Shown here: positions 56,701 to 64,000 of the stretch, piece by piece
Layout of the letters: each line of letters begins with the position of its first letter
How positions within the stretch are numbered: the stretch's first letter is position 1
Assembly: GCA_036023115.1 (NCBI GenBank)
Contig: JAYKKT010000041.1
Span: forward strand, 3,249,501 to 3,313,500
Source: Brasenia schreberi
Lineage: Eukaryota; Streptophyta; Magnoliopsida; Nymphaeales; Cabombaceae
Length of the DNA stretch: 64,000 bases
Reading direction: 5' to 3'
Program-made: the position numbers and the translations under genes
The notes under the pieces: model-generated
The model's input: the letters and a program-made list of their open reading frames with translations, nothing else
Told to the model about the DNA's origin: nothing
Databases searched by the model: none

Positions 56701-59344
56701 TCTTTCATAGAGTTTTTTAAATCATACATTGATGTGTTTGCATGAACCTATGAGGATATGCCCAGATTAGACCCTAGAGTGGTGGAATATCGTTTACCTT
56801 TAGAGCCTAGCGTCAAATCGATAAAGAAAAAACTTTGAAACATCCATCATGATATTTATCTCCAAGTTAAAGAGGGTTTAAAGGATATTTTAAAGGCTAG
56901 TTTTATAAAATTCATTGCTTATTCTAATTGGCTTTCAAACATAGTTGTTGTTCAAAAATCAAATAGAAAAATTAGGATTTTCATTGATTTCATAAATTTA
57001 AACAAAGTTACTCCAAAAGATAATTTTCTCTTACCTAATATTGATTTGATCATTGATAGCACAACTAATCATGGAATGTTATCTTTTCCAAATAACTATT
57101 CGGGTTATAATCAAATCAAGTTATCTTCAAAAGATCAACACAAAACCACTTTTACCAAACCTTGGGGCACATACTGCTACACCATCATGCTTTTTGGTTG
57201 GAAAAATATCGTGTCACTTACCAAAGAGCTATGATGACTATTTTTCATAACCAAATCCATAAACTTTTGGAAGTATACGTGGATGACCTTTTGGTAAAAT
57301 AAAAAACCCGTTGCACTCATATAGAATCCTTGTAAAAAGTTTTTGAAAGACTTAGGCTTTTTAAGGTAAAACTAAAACCTCAAAAGTGTGTTTGGAGTGG
57401 AGTCAAATTTTTTTTTAGGGTTTATGGTTAGCCAAAGGGGCATAGAGTTCGACCCCTCTAGGTGTCGAACCATCATATACATGCCTCCACCATCCAGCCT
57501 AACTCAAATTTGGAGCCTCCAATGTCGTCTCCAAGCCATTAGATGCTTCGTCTCTAATTTGGCAACAAGATGTGAACCCTTAAATAAACTTTTGAGAAAA
57601 GTATCAAATTCGTTTGGGATTCTGAGTGTCAAGAAGCTTTCGAAAGACTAAAGACTTATTTGATAAATCCTCCAATTTTGAAACCTCTAAAGCTAGGAAA
57701 ACAATTGCTTTTATATCTCATTATTCATGAAAAGGCATTGGGGGCTTTACTAGCAATGTAAGATGATAACCTTAAAGAGTATGCCATTTACTATATTTCA
57801 AAAACTCTCTTGAGGTATGAAAGGAATTATCAAGCCATGGAGAAGACATGCTTAGACCTGGTATGGGTATGTCAAAAGTTTAGACATTATTTCTTAAACT
57901 ATTAGATTTGGATAGTGTCTAAACTCAAACCCATTAAATATTTTTTTGAAAAACCAATCTCAACAAGTAGGCTAGGCAAATGGTAACTTCTTTTGATGGA
58001 ATATGACTTGAAGTTTTATCATCAAACTTTCATTAAAAGCCAAGCCCTGACCAACCATGTGACCCACCTACCCCTTGAAGACACATATCCCATACTTGAT
58101 GAAATACTTGATTAGGGTATACTAACAAATAGTTGAAACTATCATGTGTTGTCTAATTGTTACAACAATAATCAAGTATGAAAAATGTATTTTGTGGGAT
58201 AAGAAATAGACAAGGGGTAGGAATCGGCATCATCATCATATCCCCTAAAAAAAAAGAAATTTCAATGTCATTTCACTTAGAGTTTTCTTGTTTGAATAAT
58301 GTGACCAAGTATAAGGAACTCATACAATGCCTAAACTAGGTTGAAGACTCCATGCTTGTAATAAAACCAGGTTTCAAAAAATTGGTAAGTTAAACATGAA
58401 AGGTTGATTCCATACTATGAGTTGGCCATTAAGTTGGTCAACACATTCAAATCATGTACACACATTGGTAGAGAGGACAACACTATGACAGTTTGTCTCT
58501 CTTCTTTGGGATCCTACCTAAGAATTGACCCTACTCTCAATGCTCTATCCATTGAAATTTTGTATCTGCCTATTCCATCGACCCAAGATTTTGAGATTTA
58601 TGAACATGACCAAAATCAAGAAAAAGAAATCCACGGTTTCAAGATATTAAAAACTTTTTAAAAATAGAGAATTTTCTAAGTTGGCCTCTTTCAAAAACAA
58701 AACTTCTATTAGAAAATTTTCAACATTATATGTTATTATGGGAGGGATTTTTATGTAAAAAGAGTTTTTCGGGTATCTTGTTAAGATGTGTCGATTACAA
58801 TGAGGCTAAAACCATTATACATGAGTTTCACAATGGAGAATATACAAGCCATGTTAATTCAAGTATGATGACTATTAAAATAATTAGGGCTGGTTATTTT
58901 TGGTATACCCTCAAGCAAGATTATCATGATCATGTCAAGAAAAGTCATTACTATCAAGTGCATGGGCTATTCACATTCCATCATCTTCATTACATTCTAT
59001 TGCTAGTCCATGAGAAAACATGAATTGGATGAGGAAACATTAAGGAACAAACAAGATCCTCATTCATTTCATTAATTGGGTTATTTTTTGCTATACTACC
59101 CTCAAGGTAACAGCCAAGTCAAAGCTACAAACAAGACCCTCATAAGCATCATTGAGAAAACATTAAAAAATGGTAGGACATGGCATGAGAAGTTGGATGA
59201 GGCAATATGGGCCTATAGGACTTCCATCTGCATTCCAACAAATGTTACACCTTTTGAATTGGTCTATGGTACAAATCTTGTACTTTTGATTTACATCAAG
59301 TTGCATTCATTTCATACGTTAATTCACTTGATTTACCCGTAGAG

Positions 59345-60393
59345 GCCCTATAACAAGCTAGACTAGCCGAGCTAAGCTTTCTTGATGAGAAAAGACTATG
59401 TGATATGGGTCATACACAAGATACCAATAAAGGATAGCCTGATATTACTAGAAAAATGTGAAGGCTCACCACTTTAAGGTAAGAGATCTCCTGTTAAAAA
59501 CTATACACCAAAGGGGTTCACATCCTCTCGAAAAATGCTAGCCCAATTGGTAGGGTCTCCATGTCTTAAGAGGAGCAACCACTAATAATGCATATGTCAA
59601 GGGAAGAAACTTGGTAGACCCTATAAACGCCTAATATCTAAAAAGATACCATGTTTAGAGTCTACCACCATTTTTTTTTAAATTATTTTAAAAATCATCT
59701 TTAGTTTTTTGAATAGGGAACAAGTTGAATATATGTCTCCTAGATAGGAATTTGTACTCTATGAAAATGAGTGTTTTTAAAATCATTAAATAACATTTCA
59801 AAAGTTGATTAGATATAGTATTTAGAGGAATAAGTTGTTCCCCTATCTCATTCTCTCTAAAGAAATGGGTGAAGGCCCAATACCTCAAAAGCCAAAATAG
59901 AAAAAAATCAACCTCTGATATAGATGTCTTTCTATGAAGAAAGAAAAAGAAAACGAAAAGATCAAAAGAGACTTTCTTCAAAATTCTCTTTTCTTTATAC
60001 TATAGGACGATTTAGAATGGACTACTGAAATTCTCTCTATGCCCCTTACAACTTATCCTAAAAGAGAAAAAGTCTATCATTATAGTCCTAAAATAGGAAT
60101 AGGACATGAACTTAGGAGTTTTGAAATGTTGTTAAGTTTTTTTAACAATAAAAATCTCTAAAAGAGTAATAGAGAATTAAGACTGAAGTTAAGTGAAATA
60201 TAGGAGATGAAAGTCTTGTAATATTAAAACTAAGAAAGATTACCTTTCAAAAACAATTTTTATAAACCCCAAAGCATTATATGAGTCCCCTATCAAGAAA
60301 ATGAAACCTTAGAAGAAAACTTTTGGTAGTGTTATTCTTTGTGATTAACCTATCAAAGAGGAGTATCTGTAAACATATAAAAAAAATTAAAAA
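59345..60393 (+). other. Tat copy B, integrase end to 3' LTR
   Basis: Up to about 59660 it reads as the degenerate C-terminal integrase part (a KVRDLLLK-like stretch in the frame near 59480). From 59690 to 60393 there is no recognisable coding, only AT-rich 3' untranslated sequence of the element. Confidence 0.5.
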
Positions 60394-62406
60394 TGAGGGG
60401 TATTTCAAGCACCACAAAAAAATCAAACTTTTACACAATCTAAAAATGAGTATTTTGCCCTCGAGGCTGTATTTGCGAAATTTCACGATTTCAAGCATGT
60501 TTTCTTCAAAAAGGGGGTCGTAAAAGTCAAAAGGAGTCATTTGAAATCAAAATAAGTTATACATGCAAAACTTTTTAAAAATAACCATTTTACCCCTATA
60601 CATATATTTGAATTAAAAAGACAAAAATTGAACATTCCGACCAAAAGAGTGAAGGAAAGAAGCTAAGGAAGAACCTCAAAAATTCAGAAGGCTCAAGTTT
60701 TGCGATGGCTCAAGCCCATGCAAAAGCGTCAATTGGAAAGTCCAAAATATCTGTAACCAACAAAAATCCTACATGAAGCGACCTTATATCCATCAAAACG
60801 TTAAAGTGGTTTAGAAAGGTTAAAAAAATCAATCCGCAAAGTAGCCAAGGGTAAAAGCATTGCCACCGGCCACCAAGTGCATCATCGTCGACCACCACGC
60901 ATGCCACCGCTAGCCACCATGGGTTTCATGCACGTCGCCATCATGTGCCACCAAGAGCCCCACGCGCCAACCCATGCACTCCACCTGCTCACATCATACC
61001 AGTTGTTGCCACTTGTCCTCGATGTGCCAACATGTCCAACTCCCTCTATCACGTATAACATGTGCATAACTACTCTTTTCATGTAGGGATACCCCTTGGC
61101 AGATTGTATTTGGATTTAGATTGAGCCTATTGATCTAAAAGGATCAAATTCAAGTAAATGCCTATAAAAGGCGGATGAGGTGACAAAGAGAGAGGATTCT
61201 AACTAAGAGTGAGAGGTCTTTACAAGGAGGGTGTGAGGAAGCTGATTTCCTGCTCAAGGAGTTTATCCAAGAAAGAGAGATAGGGAGAGACCTAGAGAGA
61301 AGGCTTCACGTCACCCACTTTTACCCATTTTCTTGTTTCATTCATCTTTGTAAGCTTGGAGTTCGTGCTTCCAACCATTCTAATTTTAAGAGTAACAACC
61401 ATTTTTGTGGAATATCATTGCAAAAGGAGGGTCACCCCAATATGAAGAATTTGTTATTTTCGCAAGATTTTATTCTTTCTACCCAATATACAATATATCT
61501 TATATGTTCTCATATTTTCTATGCTTATATGCTATATAATCTCCTTTTCCCTTTCCTTGGTGAACTAATTATCTCTAACTCAACTCAAGAAGCCATAAGA
61601 GGGACATTGCAACCACAATTACATTTGATGACATGAGTATGTAATCACTCTAATAATAGATTAATCACCCATAAGTTAACGTTATAAATGAACATAAGTC
61701 CTCAATGAAATTCTTTGAGTAATCATTAAACATTAAGATTTTCATCGAATGCATCATTATTTTTCATAAGAAAATTTTGCAGATTTCAGCGTACTACACA
61801 AACCTTATATGATCTCTAAATTATGTAGCTAACATCTATATCTTTCCAAATTTATAAGTTTTATGAAAATCGAAAATCTACATACAAAGATACATGTGTT
61901 TTACTGAGACCATAAATCTCAATTATATATACTATTCAAAACTTTAGAATAGTATTCGGTTAAAAACTTTTCCAGATTTTTATTTGATCATCTAAGGACC
62001 CAAAAATATAAATAAATTTTTTTAATAAAATCTCACACTTAATGCTCACTTAGGTAAAATTTTTGGGATTGTTAGAACCCAATAAGAGCTTCTAAAAAAT
62101 ACAAACTTTTATAGTATAAAATATAAGCATTTTGTTTTCATAGAACCCAGTTAGGGCAAATGAAATGAACGTCGTTTTAGAAAATGCTATTTTGAATCGA
62201 AACCGTCTTTAGAAAACTCCGGATTACAAAATTAATCATCCTAAGTTACTAGACTAACTTTTGAGTATCGGTTGAAGAAGTCCTACGTCGACGAGAACCT
62301 ACTTTTCCATAATCATTGAATAATATGATAAATTTCTTTTGTAAGTTTGGGTAAACTTATTGATATTCTCACCCACATTTTTGCAACTAAAGCTTTAAGT
62401 ACACAC
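60394..62406 (+). repeat. 3' LTR of Tat copy B (long form), cut by a copia insertion
   Basis: 2.0 kb. It pairs with the 5' LTR at its beginning (60394-60730) and from about 61893 (GTGTTTTACTGAGACC) to 62405, where a copia LTR starts. The extra middle contains the promoter-like region. Confidence 0.8.
61163..61169 (+). promoter_or_regulatory. TATA box of the Tat 3' LTR
   Basis: CCTATAAAAGGC, followed by purine-rich leader sequence. It lies inside the 1.16 kb that the 5' LTR lacks. Confidence 0.55.
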
Positions 62407-62407
62407 T

Positions 62408-62742
62408 GTTGGAAACGTGGTTGCGCAGCGGATAATCAATAATAGAAAAACATAAGATGAAGAGAAAAAGCATGGAGATCGGATGAGGGGGCAGACCTCT
62501 AATGGAGGTTGCCCCCTCTTTCTCTCTCTTTCTTAATCATAGCAACTTAAACCCTAATACAACCTATCAGCCCTTATATAAGGAGTTGTAAAACATAAAA
62601 TGATCAAAATACCTCTAATACAAAAAATTACCAAAATACCCTTACGACTTCAAACAATTATAATAATACCTAAAACATCAAATTTACTATCCTAAAACAT
62701 CAACCTTACTAAAACTAACTCTAAAACTCATATTCTTCAACA
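62408..62742 (-). repeat. copia LTR (3' LTR on the minus strand)
   Basis: On the minus strand it opens TGTTGAAGAATATGAG and closes ...CCACGTTTCCAACA, TG to CA. Just upstream on that strand is a purine tract (CAGGGAGG). It lies directly at the break in the Tat 3' LTR, so the copia element inserted there. TATATAAGG-like sequence (TTATATAAGG at 62574-62583, plus strand) occurs inside. Confidence 0.7.
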
Positions 62743-63870
62743 CCTCCCTGAAGTTTGGAGTGAGATACTTCGAACTCCAAACTTGCAAAAGAATTGGTTC
62801 TTTATTCACCACACGTGCACAAGCAATCTCTTCGAGGCTCTGTAAAATAACTTAAATAATCGAGAACACATGGATAGTACACGACCCTTCTATGGGTATC
62901 GGTTGCTCCCTCTCTCTTTCTTCTTCTCTATAAAGTGATTTGGCAGCTATACTTAAAAGTCATGTTTCTTCTACTCTTGAGAAAACTGATCTTTTATGAT
63001 AGGATATACTACTCCACCATATACACTTCATATGGCTTTTCCTGCGCTCCTTCACATGGTGGCTGCAGCCGGTATGTTGGTTGGGTGCCCTCTCTCTACC
63101 GCTCAAATAACAGAATACATATATCTGCTTATACTAGTCGTTATGCGCCCCTTTACATGGTGACTACATCCTCTTTTTCCAGCCCTCATGACTATTTACT
63201 TCAACAACTCAAGGTTTTAACTTTCATGCTTCTTGGTGATACTGCCACAATCCATACCATCAAATTCCTCTGACCTCCTCTATGATTTGATTTGTCATGT
63301 ATGTGTAGTAAAAAGGATTGATTTTCTGCATTATATCTTTCCTTGTATTTTCATTCAATTTTTTTTTCAATGAAGAAATCATCACTACTACTTCATACCT
63401 TCTTCAAATTTTTTCTCTAAATTTTCAGCCCTCTTGAGCATTTGAGCAAACACTTGATATGTAGGTAAACATCTCTCTTAAGCATTTTATCGAACACTTC
63501 CTGTGCAGGTGAATATTTCTCTTGAACATTTCATCGAACAGTTGTCCTGCAGAGTTGAAATTTCTGTGAAACATTTCATCAAACAGTTGGTCTACTGCAT
63601 CATTTCATCTTGCATGCTATCGACATCTTTTATCCATCATTTCATCTTGCACGCTATCGACATCTTCTATCTTTACTGTCTTCATCATGCCCTTAAGCTC
63701 CTTGTTTGCCAACTTTTTAAAGTTGACAGATATCACTAAGAACTCTTATAACTAACATTCAGTAACTCTTAACTTCCATATCTATAGCGATGTCATAACC
63801 TAGCCAGACTAAAAGAAATCTTCCACAAACCTTTGACAAGATGTTAACCAATGATATCAAAGGCCCTTAA
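62743..63870 (-). mobile_element. copia element, degraded 3' internal part
   Basis: Next to the LTR, the minus strand reads KFGVRSISLQTSGRC and a stop, a good match to the end of copia Pol. Near 63830-63850 an NILSKV-like stretch recalls the DILTKG motif. Between them lie short tandem repeats (63439-63671), and no long open frame. The element continues or is broken beyond the right edge. Confidence 0.55.
63439..63671. repeat. short tandem repeats: 44/45-bp unit x3.5 and 37-bp unit x2
   Basis: The first array begins CATTTGAGCAAACACTTG (63439), CATTTTATCGAACACTTC (63483), CATTTCATCGAACAGTTG (63527) and CATTTCATCAAACAGTTG (63572). The second has CATCATTTCATCTTGC at 63598 and 63635. The plus-strand frame stays open across both (HFIEQLSCRVEISV, HFIKQLVYC). 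Confidence 0.9.
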
Positions 63871-64000
63871 AATAGCAAGGAAAATGTCTCCACCTTTTAC
63901 AACTTGTTATTCATAACAGCAGAATAATTGTCTTCCATAAATGGCCCATAAATACTTTACAAGAGTGAGCACATCTCATTCATTTTTTTTTGGTGCATCT

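Larger units (their letters stand above)
52868..62406 (+). mobile_element. Ty3/gypsy Tat-lineage element (copy B) with both LTRs, dead
   Basis: TGAGGGGTATTTCAAGC opens both LTRs (52868 and 60394). The internal part runs: leader with TGTCACGCTCGGTGGGAC, Gag remnants (54334-54800), a Cys/His knuckle-like stretch (YACCDHALHMVHSICH, near 55140), RT (56900-57290), RT-linked RNase H (57390-57900: LGFMVSQRG, MPPPSSLTQI, YYISKTLLRYERNYQAM), a second archaeal-type RNase H (58195-58330: GVGIGIIIISP, NNVTKYKELI), and integrase (finger at 58790-58985; HEKLDEAIWAYRTS at 59180-59225). Two RNase H domains mark the Tat lineage. The protease is deleted and the integrase catalytic Asps are lost. The 5' LTR is 1.2 kb shorter than the 3' LTR. 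Confidence 0.9.

Noticed and set aside
63439..63671. CRISPR-like array
   Set aside because: Units are contiguous without unique spacers, and the DNA is plant nuclear.

Overview
This window is plant nuclear DNA, from an angiosperm that I cannot name. The evidence is split genes with GT-AG introns, a plant MIKC*-type MADS-box gene, an E-class PPR gene, and plant families of retrotransposons (RTE-type LINEs, Tat-lineage Ty3/gypsy, Ty1/copia) and Mutator-like elements. The DNA is AT-rich. Most of the 64 kb is old, nested transposon debris. Host coding sequence is a small fraction, in short exons, and most of it is partial or broken.

Layout: 1-490 is the 3' end of a copia element, lying in an intron of a MADS gene on the minus strand (six coding exons, 641-3242, running off the left edge). 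7.17-16.59 kb is an RTE LINE (minus) cut in two by a ~7.1 kb segment that looks like a Mutator-like element with a FAR1-type fragment. 18.2-20.9 kb is a decayed Mutator-like transposase that seems to carry an OTU-protease-like tail (minus). 21.5-23.6 kb is a PPR pseudogene with frameshifts, a stop and a 665-bp insertion. 24.0 kb holds a tiny RTE tail with a perfect duplicated target; 26.3-28.3 kb is a second RTE copy (minus). 31.3-33.2 kb is an apparently intact small multi-exon gene, probably for a plastid membrane protein. 34.35-35.44 kb holds the last three exons of an O-fucosyltransferase-family gene (minus), with RTE and gypsy pieces upstream. 40.0-44.9 kb is a Tat gypsy remnant joined head-to-head to an inverted LTR/leader of its own family. 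45.07-46.46 kb holds the last three exons of a SKI2 RNA helicase, with a changed splice donor and a 2-bp frameshift. 48.97-52.02 kb is a full-length but dead RTE LINE with an 18-bp target duplication. 52.87-62.41 kb is a Tat gypsy element with both LTRs, and 62.41-63.9 kb is a copia 3' end (minus) inserted in its 3' LTR.

The genes do not form a pathway. The biological story is layered insertion and the decay of gene copies around it. I found no clearly new system. The best leads are the OTU-bearing Mutator transposase, the bisected RTE, the two differently deleted Tat elements, and the SKI2 end with a non-canonical donor.
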